Shown here piece after piece: positions 21,294-29,005 of a DNA stretch of 64,000 bases; within the stretch, counting starts at the first letter, position 1, and each line of letters begins with the position of its first letter. The DNA is from Luteolibacter flavescens (GTDB lineage Bacteria; Verrucomicrobiota; Verrucomicrobiia; Verrucomicrobiales; Akkermansiaceae). Under the pieces are notes generated by a model. That model had not been told where the DNA came from, did no database searches, and worked only from the letters and a program-made list of their open reading frames with translations. The stretch is taken from the NCBI RefSeq assembly GCF_025950085.1, contig NZ_JAPDDS010000010.1, forward strand, positions 124,001-188,000, written 5' to 3'. A program made the position numbers and the translations under genes.

Positions 21294-22322
21294 CTATTGC
21301 TGCTGCTGGGACATTTGCCAAGCCACAACCGCCGAAACACTGGCAGCAGGGATCGGCGGCCGGGCATCCGTGATGTCCGGGAAGACGTACGCGCGGAAGA
21401 GCCCGTCGCCGATCTCGTTGAAGCGCGTCTGCGCGTCATCGAGGTAGCCGTGCAGCCCGCTTTCCAGAACCTCCTCGGCAGATCCGTAGGCCAGCTCCGC
21501 CAGCATCCGCCCGGCGACGCGCTCGGCACCATTCGTGTAGGTGCCTCGTGGCGAGCCGGAGATGCGGTGCAGGTTCCGGTCGATGCGGTCCACGCAGTAG
21601 CGGACCGAGCGCGGGAAGTTGTTCGAGAACATCAACAGGTCCAGCACGCTCTTCGCCGAGGGCTGGCCGAGATGCTCGGCGCGGAAGGCCCCGAGCGCCC
21701 CGCAGGAGCGCAGGATGGCTGTCCAATGGAAGGTCGCGGCTCCATTCCCATCCTCCACCTCCGGCAGGAAGCTGGTGATGTCGAGGAAGCGGGTCGTCTT
21801 GTCCGCGCGCTCCAGATGGCGACCGAGGTCCATGAATTCCCAGGACTCGCTGCGCGCGATCGATGCGGCGGCGATGCCGTGGAAGGTGAAGGTCGCCCGG
21901 CGGATCGTCTCGTAGTAGCGGGTCGGGTCGGTCGTGAGCAGGTTCTCGCCGGCCCGGGAGTTGATAAAAAGATACAATCCATTCAACTCCTCCCACAGCT
22001 CTTCCGAGAGCTGGTCACGCACCATGCGCGCATTTTCGCGGGCCTGGGCGATGGAGGAGACGATGCTATTCGGATTCTTCCGGTCATCGGTGAGGAAGCG
22101 GATGACCTCCCCGCTGCTGGCGTCGCTGTAGAGCTCGCCGAAAAGCTCGTCATCCCCGGTAGCGAGGATGATCGGCTTCCAGAAGGCCCGCAGGCGTTCG
22201 CTGTCGAGGCGCTCGTGGTCCAGCAGGAGCTGGCCGTTCACCTCGATCAGGCGGGAGAGATTGTCGGCCCGCTCGATGTAGCGGACCATCCAGTAGAGGC
22301 TATTGGCAACGCGGGAAAGCAT
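21294..22322 (-). CDS. Alpha-E domain protein
   Basis: 342-residue all-helical protein. It opens with MLSRVANSLYWMVRYIERADNL, the hallmark of the alpha-E family, and ends in a short glutamine run. The start at 22322 is chosen because this motif is the family N terminus; the open frame upstream overlaps the ATP-grasp gene. Alpha-E proteins have no proven activity but almost always travel with circularly permuted ATP-grasp and transglutaminase genes, as here (8 bp after the ATP-grasp stop, 27 bp before the transglutaminase). They are proposed to take part in synthesis of a peptide tag or small peptide. Confidence 0.93.
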   Translation of the reverse strand: MLSRVANSLYWMVRYIERADNLSRLIEVNGQLLLDHERLDSERLRAFWKPIILATGDDELFGELYSDASSGEVIRFLTDDRKNPNSIVSSIAQARENARMVRDQLSEELWEELNGLYLFINSRAGENLLTTDPTRYYETIRRATFTFHGIAAASIARSESWEFMDLGRHLERADKTTRFLDITSFLPEVEDGNGAATFHWTAILRSCGALGAFRAEHLGQPSAKSVLDLLMFSNNFPRSVRYCVDRIDRNLHRISGSPRGTYTNGAERVAGRMLAELAYGSAEEVLESGLHGYLDDAQTRFNEIGDGLFRAYVFPDITDARPPIPAASVSAVVAWQMSQQQQ

Positions 22323-22330
22323 GACGGAAG

Positions 22331-23779
22331 TTATTTCAAGACCCAGGTATCCTTCGAGCCGCCGCCCTGCGACGAATTCACGACCAGCGAGCCTTTCCGC
22401 AAGGCCACGCGGGTGAGGCCGCCGGGGACGATCTTCACGTCGTCGCCGTAGATGATGTAGGGGCGCAGGTCGATGTGGCGCCCCTCCATGGACCCCTCGC
22501 ACCAGGTGGGCGAGCGGGACAGCGAAACCACCGGCTGGGCGATGAAGTTCCGCGGGTCTTCGATGATCTTCTCTTTGAACTTGGCGATCTCCTCCTGCGT
22601 GGCGGAGGGGCCCATGAGCATGCCGTAACCGCCGGATTCATTCGCCGCCTTCACGACCAGCTCCGGCAGGTGCTCAAGGATGTACTTCCGGTCGCTGTCC
22701 TCGGAGGCGAGGTAGGTCGGCACGTTCGGCAGGATGGGATCCTGGCCGAGGTAGTATTCGATGATCTTCGGGACGAAGTAGTAGATGACCTTGTCGTCCG
22801 CCACGCCGGTGCCGACGGCATTCGCCAGCGCGACATTGCCGGCCTGGTAGGCGCGCATGATGCCGGGCACGCCGAGCACCGAGTCCTTCCTGAAGACCGT
22901 GGGGTCGAGGAAGTCGTCATCGATGCGGCGGTAGATCACGTCCACGCGGACGAGGCCCTTCGTGGTGCGCATGTAGACGAAGTCGTCCATCACCACGAGA
23001 TCGCGGCCCTCCACGATCTCGATGCCCATCTCGCGGGCGAGATAGCAGTGCTCGAAGTAGGCGCTATTGTAGCAGCCCGGCGTGAGCAGCACGCAGACCG
23101 GCTCCCCCTCGCGATGCGGGGAGACGTGGTGAAGCATGTTCAGCAACTCGCGCGGGTAGGAATCCACCGGCCGCACGCCGAGCGACTCGAAGAGACCGGG
23201 AAACGCGCGCTTCAGCGCATTGCGGTTTTCCAGCAGGTAGGACGCGCCGGAGGGGCAGCGGCCATTGTCCTCCAGCACGAAGTAGGTCCCATCCGCCCCG
23301 CGGATCAGGTCGCTGCCGCAGATGTGGATGTAGATGTCCTTCGGCACGTTCATGCCGCGGAATTCCGGGCGGTAGTGCTTCGCCTCCTCGATGTAGAAGC
23401 GCGGGATGACACCGTCGCGCAGGATGTGCTGCTCGTGGTAGATATCGTGCAGGAAGAGATTCAGCGCGATGATCCGCTGCGTGAGCCCGGCCTCGAGATG
23501 CTCCCATTCATTCGCCGGGATGACGCGCGGCACGGGATCGAAGGGGAAGATCCGCTCGGTGCCCCGGTCGTCGTGATAGACGTTGAAGGTCACCCCTTGC
23601 CTCAGGAAATGCTGATCGCAGGACGCGCGGCGGGCCTCGAAATCCTCCGCCGGGTAGCTTGAGAAGCGATTCAGCAGCGTCCGGTAGTGGGGCCGGACTG
23701 CACCGCTCTCATCGAACATTTCATCGAAAAATCCATTGGCCTCGTAGGCGTCAAACATGCGCGTTCTTGGGGTAGGCAT
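22331..23779 (-). CDS. Circularly permuted type 2 ATP-grasp protein
   Basis: 482 residues. It shows the family's typical segments: [16 protein letters not shown] at the N terminus, a central [34 protein letters not shown], and the nucleotide-binding [11 protein letters not shown] loop followed by a C-terminal [10 protein letters not shown] and [18 protein letters not shown]. Members are predicted peptide ligases joining amino acids or tagging proteins at ATP cost. First gene of the operon with alpha-E and transglutaminase. Two in-frame starts exist, 23779 and 23758 (MFDAYEANG); only the second has an equivalent in the duplicated copy at 24467-24609, so 23758 is a serious alternative. Confidence 0.94.
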   Translation of the reverse strand: MPTPRTRMFDAYEANGFFDEMFDESGAVRPHYRTLLNRFSSYPAEDFEARRASCDQHFLRQGVTFNVYHDDRGTERIFPFDPVPRVIPANEWEHLEAGLTQRIIALNLFLHDIYHEQHILRDGVIPRFYIEEAKHYRPEFRGMNVPKDIYIHICGSDLIRGADGTYFVLEDNGRCPSGASYLLENRNALKRAFPGLFESLGVRPVDSYPRELLNMLHHVSPHREGEPVCVLLTPGCYNSAYFEHCYLAREMGIEIVEGRDLVVMDDFVYMRTTKGLVRVDVIYRRIDDDFLDPTVFRKDSVLGVPGIMRAYQAGNVALANAVGTGVADDKVIYYFVPKIIEYYLGQDPILPNVPTYLASEDSDRKYILEHLPELVVKAANESGGYGMLMGPSATQEEIAKFKEKIIEDPRNFIAQPVVSLSRSPTWCEGSMEGRHIDLRPYIIYGDDVKIVPGGLTRVALRKGSLVVNSSQGGGSKDTWVLK

Positions 23780-23867
23780 CGTCCTAGCAGGCCACGGGCC
23801 AACTCGGCACGCTATCCTGAATGATGCACCCTAAGCGCAGATAGGACGGGGCGTAAAGCGGGCAAAT
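23725..23867. repeat. 143-bp direct repeat, copy A (start of ATP-grasp operon)
   Basis: Aligns without gaps to 24467-24609 with about 25 mismatches in 143 (about 82% identity). The outermost 33 bp (ending GTAAAGCGGGCAAAT) are identical in both. It covers the first 18 codons of the ATP-grasp gene and its upstream leader. Confidence 0.9.
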
Positions 23868-23903
23868 GAAGCACCTCCAGGCTGCCCGGTGCGGAGACAA
23901 CGC

Positions 23904-24377
23904 CTATTCGTCCCGATCTTCGCTCCAGAACCCAAGAAGAGCACCCTCAATGTAAGGTCGCTCATACAGATAGTCCGGCTCTTCGAAAATGAATCGAAGG
24001 TATTCCCTTACGGCCTCCCTCTGATGAGCCGACAACGATGCGAACTGCCCTTTGTTGTAGTCGCTCAAGTGGGTCAGGCTGAAGTCTAGATGGAACCCGT
24101 ATTCACCCTTCAGGTCCGCGATCAAATATGCAGGAAGATGAAACCGCATCCCCTCCGCATCAAAGAAGCTGAGGCTGCTATGGCAGGCATTCAACCGACA
24201 GGAGGAAATCCGAGTCCAATCCTCGATTTCATCTTCCAGCCGCAGCTTGGCGCAAGCTTCCTCGTCCTCACCACCATCAAGGCCCTGTGCTTCTTCAAGT
24301 CCCACGCCATTCCCCAGCGCCACCCCACAAAAGGCTTCGCGAATTTTTTCACAAATGGATTCTGCCTTCTTGCCCAT
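23904..24377 (-). CDS. DUF6714-like hypothetical protein
   Basis: 157 residues. The central block (SSLSFFDAEGMRFHLPAYLI, then LKGEYGFHLDFSLTHL) and an acidic aromatic C terminus ending LLGFWSEDRDE resemble the DUF6714 family, whose role is unknown; the family name is from memory of the pattern. There is no signal peptide or TM helix. Base composition is lower in GC than neighbouring core genes. It lies between the two copies of a 143-bp direct repeat, which suggests it arrived with, or was created by, a duplication at the head of the ATP-grasp operon. Confidence 0.72.
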   Translation of the reverse strand: MGKKAESICEKIREAFCGVALGNGVGLEEAQGLDGGEDEEACAKLRLEDEIEDWTRISSCRLNACHSSLSFFDAEGMRFHLPAYLIADLKGEYGFHLDFSLTHLSDYNKGQFASLSAHQREAVREYLRFIFEEPDYLYERPYIEGALLGFWSEDRDE

Positions 24378-24395
24378 CGCTACTAGTCCACTGGC

Positions 24396-24500
24396 TCACC
24401 CGACAAATCCCCGGGCCTTCATCTCGTCAATGTCCGCTTGTGTGGGGAACCGCTCCATCTGAATATCGAAAAATTCATTGGCCCCGCGAGCGCCAAACAT
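24396..24500 (-). CDS. 34-codon chimeric ORF starting in the duplicated segment
   Basis: Starts at an ATG in repeat copy B that corresponds to the MF start of the ATP-grasp gene. The first 10 or so residues resemble that protein (MFGARGANEFF against [11 protein letters not shown]), then the frame leaves the repeat and ends with ADIDEMKARGFVG and a TGA 19 bp before the DUF6714-like gene. It may be a decayed relic of the duplicated gene start, or a leader peptide coupled to the following gene. No function is claimed. Confidence 0.35.
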   Translation of the reverse strand: MFGARGANEFFDIQMERFPTQADIDEMKARGFVG

Positions 24501-24609
24501 GCGCGCTCTTGAGGCCGCTACCTTCATCGCAGGCCACGAGACAACCTGGCACGCTATCCTGAAGGATGCAGGTTAGGCGCAGATAGGACGGGGCGTAAAG
24601 CGGGCAAAT
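24467..24609. repeat. 143-bp direct repeat, copy B
   Basis: Partner of 23725-23867. It has the same length and orientation, the same 33-bp identical end, and carries a degenerate copy of the ATP-grasp start region. It sits between the DUF6714-like gene and the cysteine-rich gene at 24631. Confidence 0.9.
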
Positions 24610-24630
24610 TTGCGCCCAGCGAACAGCCTC

Positions 24631-25110
24631 CTACTTACTCCTCCTCGCCCGAATCCGGGCTAACAGCCGTTGCCCCTCCGACGACCGCTGATGCTCCGCG
24701 AGAAATCCCTCAAGCTCGCTCACCTTCCGAGGTGGACGATACCCCACGGAACAACCACACCCCGCGAAGGCGAATCCGCGCTCGTAGAGTGCCGAAATGA
24801 TATCCCATCCCTCCTCGTCATTCATCCGGGGTGCCCTGAAGTCCAATCCCATGGCACCCATGCGATTGCCACATTGAGGACAAGGCGAGACGCTTTCCAA
24901 ATACAGATCGCAAATCGCCTGGTAGGTGGTGCCCACCTCGGCCTCAACCGCGGCTTTCTGGTCCGTCCAGTTGAATTTGAGCAACTTGGAATACGCATGG
25001 ACCAAGCCTCGTTGCTCCGCCCACTCCGCAATCGGTAGCTTTTTGAAGGCTTTCCTACAGACGAAGCAAGCGAAGTGTGACTTGTACTCCTTGAAAGCGT
25101 AGCGGCACAT
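24631..25110 (-). CDS. Cysteine-rich hypothetical protein, possible zinc ribbon
   Basis: 159 residues with eight cysteines, including two CxxC pairs (C15/C18 in CFVC; C77/C80 in CPQC) and a CGC at 118-120, an arrangement typical of zinc-ribbon folds. No catalytic motif is recognised, and there is no signal peptide. The start lies 12 bp after the folE2 stop on the same strand, so it can be read from the folE2 transcript. Its lower GC and the adjacent duplicated segment mark it as part of an accessory patch. Confidence 0.7.
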   Translation of the reverse strand: MCRYAFKEYKSHFACFVCRKAFKKLPIAEWAEQRGLVHAYSKLLKFNWTDQKAAVEAEVGTTYQAICDLYLESVSPCPQCGNRMGAMGLDFRAPRMNDEEGWDIISALYERGFAFAGCGCSVGYRPPRKVSELEGFLAEHQRSSEGQRLLARIRARRSK

Positions 25111-25122
25111 GGCGAAGGCAGA

Positions 25123-25905
25123 TTACACCGCCTTCTCGATCACCGCATACGCGTTGTGGTTGTGGATCGACTCGAAATTCTCGGCTTCGACCTTGTACCA
25201 CTCGATGTCCGCGTGGGCGTTCGAGCGTGAGGCGACGTTGCGCACGAGGTCTTCGACGAAGACCGGATTGTCGTAGGCGCGCTCGGTGACGGCCTTTTCG
25301 TCGGGGCGCTTGAGCAGGCTGTAGAGCTCGCAGCTCGCGGAGCGCTCGACGAGCTCGATGAGGTCCTCGATCCACACCGGCTCCTTACAGCGCACGGAGT
25401 AGGTCACCACGCCGCGCTGGTTGTGCGCGCCGCGGTCGCTGATCTGCTTCGAGCACGGACAGAGGGTCGCGACAGGCACCATGACGGTGACGATGAAGTC
25501 GAGCGGGCCACCTTGCACCGCCTCCACCTCGAAGCGGACCTCGTAGTCCATCAGCCCCACCTGGCCGGTGACCGGCGCGGGCTTGCTGCGGAAGAAAGGG
25601 AACTGGAACTCCACGTGTGCCTTCCGCGCATCCAAGCGCTTGAGCAGCTCGCGCGGCAGGCCGGCCATCGAGCGGACGTCGAGGCAGCCACCGTGGGAAT
25701 TCAGCACCTCCACGAAGCGGCTCATGTGGGTGCCCTTGTAGTGGTGCGGCAGGTCGACGGCGAGCGCCACGGTCGCGACGGTGCGCTGGGTCGAGCCGCC
25801 CTTGTCACGCACTTCCACCGGGAAGCGCAGGCCTTTCACGCCGACGCGGTCGATGGCGAGATTGCGGTCGTCCCGCTCGTTCTGGGTATCCTTCAGTTCC
25901 TTCAT
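25123..25905 (-). CDS. folE2: GTP cyclohydrolase FolE2 (type IB)
   Basis: Converts GTP to 7,8-dihydroneopterin triphosphate, the first step of folate (and queuosine) synthesis, using a metal centre distinct from FolE. Diagnostic motifs: SRFVEVLNSHGG, the metal-binding region around LCPCSKQISDRGAHNQRG, and ANFESIHNHNAYA-like C-terminal sequence (ESIHNHNAYAVIE). The 260-residue length is normal. The ATG at 25905 (MKELKDTQ) is preferred to a TTG five codons upstream, which lies in the terminator of the preceding gene. FolE2 is often induced by zinc limitation; no Zur box could be recognised by eye. Confidence 0.95.
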   Translation of the reverse strand: MKELKDTQNERDDRNLAIDRVGVKGLRFPVEVRDKGGSTQRTVATVALAVDLPHHYKGTHMSRFVEVLNSHGGCLDVRSMAGLPRELLKRLDARKAHVEFQFPFFRSKPAPVTGQVGLMDYEVRFEVEAVQGGPLDFIVTVMVPVATLCPCSKQISDRGAHNQRGVVTYSVRCKEPVWIEDLIELVERSASCELYSLLKRPDEKAVTERAYDNPVFVEDLVRNVASRSNAHADIEWYKVEAENFESIHNHNAYAVIEKAV

Positions 25906-25920
25906 TGGGGCCGGAAACAA

Positions 25921-25955
25921 AAGAAGCCCGCCCGGTTCAGGGGCAGGCTTCCGGT
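25921..25955 (-). terminator. Rho-independent terminator after rpsR
   Basis: On the minus strand an imperfect GC-rich stem (AAGCCTGCCCC against GGGCGGGCTT) is followed by CTTTTGTTT. It lies between rpsR and folE2, so folE2 probably has its own promoter or depends on readthrough. Confidence 0.7.
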
Positions 25956-25981
25956 AAAGCGTTGCTTTCGGGAACGCCCGA

Positions 25982-26224
25982 TTACTGCATCAGGTTGACA
26001 GCGCGGGAGCGCTTGATCTGACGGGTGATCTTGCGGTGAAGCTTGGCCGAAACACCGGTCACGCGACGAGGCAGGATCTTGCCGGTCTCCGAAGTGAACT
26101 TCGAAAGGAGATCGGGATTCAGGAAATGGACCTCGGCCGCCGGGATGTCGTGCCGGCGGGTGGTCATTTTGCGGTTCGACTTGCGGAAGCGGATCCGGCG
26201 TTCGACGGTCTTCGGTTCGGTCAT
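25982..26224 (-). CDS. rpsR: 30S ribosomal protein bS18
   Basis: 80 residues with the S18 core: a hydrophobic [20 protein letters not shown] segment, then [22 protein letters not shown], which contacts 16S rRNA and bS6. bS18 is usually next to rpsF and rplI; here it follows rpmG by 11 bp and they are not present. A terminator lies 27 bp downstream. Confidence 0.94.
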   Translation of the reverse strand: MTEPKTVERRIRFRKSNRKMTTRRHDIPAAEVHFLNPDLLSKFTSETGKILPRRVTGVSAKLHRKITRQIKRSRAVNLMQ

Positions 26225-26235
26225 GGGAATCTAGA

Positions 26236-26409
26236 TTAGCGGAGTTCGCGGTGGACGGTGCGGCGCTGGAGATTCGGATTGAACTTGACCTTCTCCAAGC
26301 GACCCGGGGTGCGCAGGCTTTTCTTGTTGCGCGTGGTCACGTAGCGCGAAGGCGGCTTGCCTTCGGCACGGGCTTCCGTGCATTCGAGGATGATAATTTC
26401 GCGAGGCAT
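26236..26409 (-). CDS. rpmG: 50S ribosomal protein bL33
   Basis: 57 residues read from the ATG at 26409 to the TAA at 26236-26238. It starts [20 protein letters not shown], contains [19 protein letters not shown] and ends in [15 protein letters not shown], all typical for L33. Only one cysteine (C10) is present, so this is the zinc-independent (C-minus) form. It sits between the dksA-like gene and rpsR on the same strand, 11 bp before rpsR, with spacing that suggests co-transcription. Too short for many automated size cut-offs. Confidence 0.93.
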   Translation of the reverse strand: MPREIIILECTEARAEGKPPSRYVTTRNKKSLRTPGRLEKVKFNPNLQRRTVHRELR

Positions 26410-26442
26410 TTTGCGGCGGGAAGTTGGGGCGCGAACGCTAAT

Positions 26443-27066
26443 TTAGTCGTCGTCCTCGTCAAGCGAAACCGACTCAGAATCGTCATCATCCGCATAATTT
26501 CCGCCGGAGAAGCCGACTTCATTGGACGGACGGAAGCGGCGATTGCCATATTCCTTCTCCCACTGGGCCTGGCACTCGACGGTCAGACGGGCGAAAGGAA
26601 TCGCCTCCAGGCGAGCCTGGGGGATGCTTTTGCCGGACATTTCGCAGACGCCATAGACGCCGCGGTCGATGCGGCGGAGGGCCTGCTCGATCTCGTAGAG
26701 GGCGTCCTGCTCCTTCGCCAGCACGCTGAGGGCGAAGTCGCGGTCATAGGCATCGCTGCCGGCGTCGCCCTGGTGCATGCCGCTGCCGGAGGCCTCGCTG
26801 CCCTCGGGGGCATTGCGGATCTCGCCGGTCATGCCGGACATGGCGTCCACCAGCTCGTCGCGGAGGTCGAGAAGACGCTGGCGCTGCGTGAGGACAAAGC
26901 CGCTGATCTTCACCGGACCGGCAGGAGGCTTGATCTCCACGACCTCGTCGGCGGATTCGGTTTCGGCGGCGGGCTTCTTCGCTTCAGCCTTTGGCGAAGC
27001 CTTCTCGGACTTCTTCGCGGGCTTGGCGGTTTCCGCCTTCTTCGCAGGTTGCTTCTTTTCGGCCAT
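26443..27066 (-). CDS. DksA/TraR-family protein with degenerate zinc finger
   Basis: 207 residues. A lysine/alanine-rich, low-complexity N terminus (1-48) is followed by a coiled-coil hairpin (about 57-135, with acidic tip residues) and the DksA-type finger region starting YGVCEMSGKSIPQARLEAIP. DksA proteins enter the RNA polymerase secondary channel. Of the four zinc cysteines only C141 and C165 remain; S144 and T162 occupy the other positions. The tail is very acidic (DDDDSESVSLDEDDD). Upstream of ribosomal genes rpmG and rpsR on the same strand, which is suggestive given the known role of DksA in ribosome gene control. Confidence 0.86.
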   Translation of the reverse strand: MAEKKQPAKKAETAKPAKKSEKASPKAEAKKPAAETESADEVVEIKPPAGPVKISGFVLTQRQRLLDLRDELVDAMSGMTGEIRNAPEGSEASGSGMHQGDAGSDAYDRDFALSVLAKEQDALYEIEQALRRIDRGVYGVCEMSGKSIPQARLEAIPFARLTVECQAQWEKEYGNRRFRPSNEVGFSGGNYADDDDSESVSLDEDDD

Positions 27067-27106
27067 GTCGATTGGGGTCTCTTGAAATCTTCGGTAAATC
27101 CGTAAT

Positions 27107-27131
27107 AACGCCCGGTCCTGAAAAATCGGGC
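27107..27131 (-). other. Hairpin in the leader of the dksA-like gene
   Basis: CGCCCG pairs with CGGGCG across a 12-nt loop; on the minus strand it is followed by TTATT. It lies 40-65 bp upstream of the ATG at 27066 within the 227-bp divergent spacer and could attenuate this transcript. Confidence 0.35.
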
Positions 27132-27293
27132 GCGGTCGATTAGCGCTTCTCTTCTACTCCTGCAAGTTGAAATTTTATCGGCGGACCAAGGGTTTATGCA
27201 TATTTATTCGGGATCGCTTCCTGACCGAATTTTTCCGTGCAGGGTTACACTCTTTCCCGCTAGAAAACCGCCTGAGTTCACGTTTTTCACCTC

Positions 27294-27935
27294 ATGCCTC
27301 GCGTCACCATCACCGTCGCCGACCGGACCCCGCAGCCCTACCGCTTCCTGCTTGATCGCATGAAGGTCAATATGGGGCGCGGCAGCGAGAACGACATCGT
27401 GATCGATGACGGCTCGGTCTCCGTGCGCCACGCGGTGATGGAGCGGATCGATGGCGGTTACCAGCTCCGCGATGTGGGCTCGACGAACGGCATCAAGCTG
27501 GAGGGCATCCAGAAGGAAATTATTCCCCTGCGTCACGGGCTCTCCGTGAAAATCGGCGATGTCGCCTTCGACTTCACCCTGACGGAGGAGGAGCGCGAGG
27601 CGCTGGCCCGCGAGAAGCCGCCGGAGGAATCCCCCATCATCAAGGAAGATCCCTCCGCCGCTGCTGCCGGTGGTGGCCCGCGCAAGGCCGCCAATGCCCC
27701 GGGAGCCGGTCCGCAGCGCGTGATCGTCCAGTCCTCGCAGCCCAGCGCGGCGGCGAGCTTTTTCATGACCTTGATCTTCCTCGTCCTCGCGGCGGGTGCC
27801 TTCTACGTGGGTCTGACCGTGCGCCACGAAAAGGAGACGGGCGGCAACCTGCTCGAGGCCATCAAGTCCGGGCGCGCCAACGCCCCCGCCCTGCCGGAGA
27901 ACCTGGTTCCCGCGGGCGAAAAGGCAGCCGAGTAA
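27294..27935 (+). CDS. FHA-domain membrane protein
   Basis: 213 residues. The N-terminal forkhead-associated domain (about 20-95) shows GRGSENDIVI, SVRHAVME and GSTNGIKL, which are the phosphothreonine-binding landmarks. An Ala/Gly/Pro-rich linker follows, then one membrane helix (FFMTLIFLVLAAGAFYVGL, about 157-175) and a short C-terminal segment. It probably tethers a phospho-signalling adaptor at the membrane. No Ser/Thr kinase gene is in the window. Divergent from the dksA-like gene (227-bp spacer) and convergent with 27950 (14 bp between stops). Confidence 0.86.
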   Translation: MPRVTITVADRTPQPYRFLLDRMKVNMGRGSENDIVIDDGSVSVRHAVMERIDGGYQLRDVGSTNGIKLEGIQKEIIPLRHGLSVKIGDVAFDFTLTEEEREALAREKPPEESPIIKEDPSAAAAGGGPRKAANAPGAGPQRVIVQSSQPSAAASFFMTLIFLVLAAGAFYVGLTVRHEKETGGNLLEAIKSGRANAPALPENLVPAGEKAAE

Positions 27936-27949
27936 GCGCAAAGCGCACC

Positions 27950-29005
27950 TCACTCGGCCTCGTCCACCGTCTCGTCCCGCTGGTAGATCGGGAGCTGGCG
28001 GTAGGGCACCGTGAAGGCGAGCACCATCATGCAGGTGCCATAGACGCGGCCGGCCTCCCGGCTGTTCCATGAGCCGTCGTCGGTCTGCTTTTTCAAGTAG
28101 GTGTCATACATCCAGGTCGCGTACTCGCTCCAGTAGCGCCCGCCGATCTGGAAGGTGCCCTGCGCGTTGTAGTAGTTCCCGTAGAATTCGAACTGGTCGC
28201 CCGGCAGGTCGCGAAAGGTCTTCATGACGTAGTCCGCGGCCTTCACCGTCTCCGGGGTGCCATGCTTCCCGCAGAGCTCCAGGCAGAGGAGGCCCATGCC
28301 GGTGAGGGAGCGGGCGTGGTCGGAGTTGTTCATGTAGCCAAAGGCCCCCTCCTTCTCGTGCTGGTGGCGGCCGACGTAGTTGATCGCATCGGTGATCGCC
28401 TGATCCGGCACCGCAGCGCCATTCAGCTTCGCCGAGCGCAGCGCCATGAGCGCCCAGCCGCTGCACGAGGTGTCGCTGTCCGATGAGCCTGGGTGATAAC
28501 GCCAGCCGCCCTGATGGCGGTCGTCCTTCTTCACCGCCTGCGCCTTCAGGATCAGGCTGAGCGCGGGGGGCAGCGCCGCGGCGATCTTCTTCTGCCGCTC
28601 CGGATCGACCATGCCGCTGACTTCCGAAAGAAAGAGCGTGGCGATATTGTGGGCATACATCGGACCGCTGCCGGCATTGCCCTTCACGAAAAGCCCGTCC
28701 TCGCGCTGGTTCCGGAGCACGAAGTCGATGCTCTTATTCAGCGCCTCGGCATACGGCCCCTCGGTAGGCAGGTGACCCTTTGAGAGGAAGGCCATGCCCG
28801 CGAGCGCCGGGATACCGGTGGAGTCGCCATAGCTCTCTGGAAAGGAGCCGTCCGCCTTCTGGACGCGCGCGAGGTATTCCAAGGCCGACTCGACCGCGGG
28901 ATCGACGCGTTCCCGCCACTCGGCGAAGACGGGATCCGCCACCTCCGCCGAGACGACGGCGGGACCTGCGAAACAGAGCATCAGGGAAATCAGACGGGCT
29001 TTCAT
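27950..29005 (-). CDS. Secreted prenyltransferase/squalene-cyclase repeat protein
   Basis: 351 residues with a Sec signal peptide (MKARLISLMLCFAGPAVVSA). The rest is built of alpha-hairpin repeats of the terpene-cyclase/prenyltransferase alpha/alpha-toroid type: QKADGSFPESYGDS, NQREDGLF, GGWRYHPGSSDSDTSCSGWALMAL, TDDGSWNSREAGRVYGTCMMVLAF. No DxDD cyclase motif is seen, so enzymatic cyclase activity is unlikely; this family is common and uncharacterised in Planctomycetes and Verrucomicrobia. The ATG at 29005 overlaps the TGA of the upstream gene (ATGA), indicating translational coupling. A paralogue lies at 48612. Confidence 0.88.
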   Translation of the reverse strand: MKARLISLMLCFAGPAVVSAEVADPVFAEWRERVDPAVESALEYLARVQKADGSFPESYGDSTGIPALAGMAFLSKGHLPTEGPYAEALNKSIDFVLRNQREDGLFVKGNAGSGPMYAHNIATLFLSEVSGMVDPERQKKIAAALPPALSLILKAQAVKKDDRHQGGWRYHPGSSDSDTSCSGWALMALRSAKLNGAAVPDQAITDAINYVGRHQHEKEGAFGYMNNSDHARSLTGMGLLCLELCGKHGTPETVKAADYVMKTFRDLPGDQFEFYGNYYNAQGTFQIGGRYWSEYATWMYDTYLKKQTDDGSWNSREAGRVYGTCMMVLAFTVPYRQLPIYQRDETVDEAE

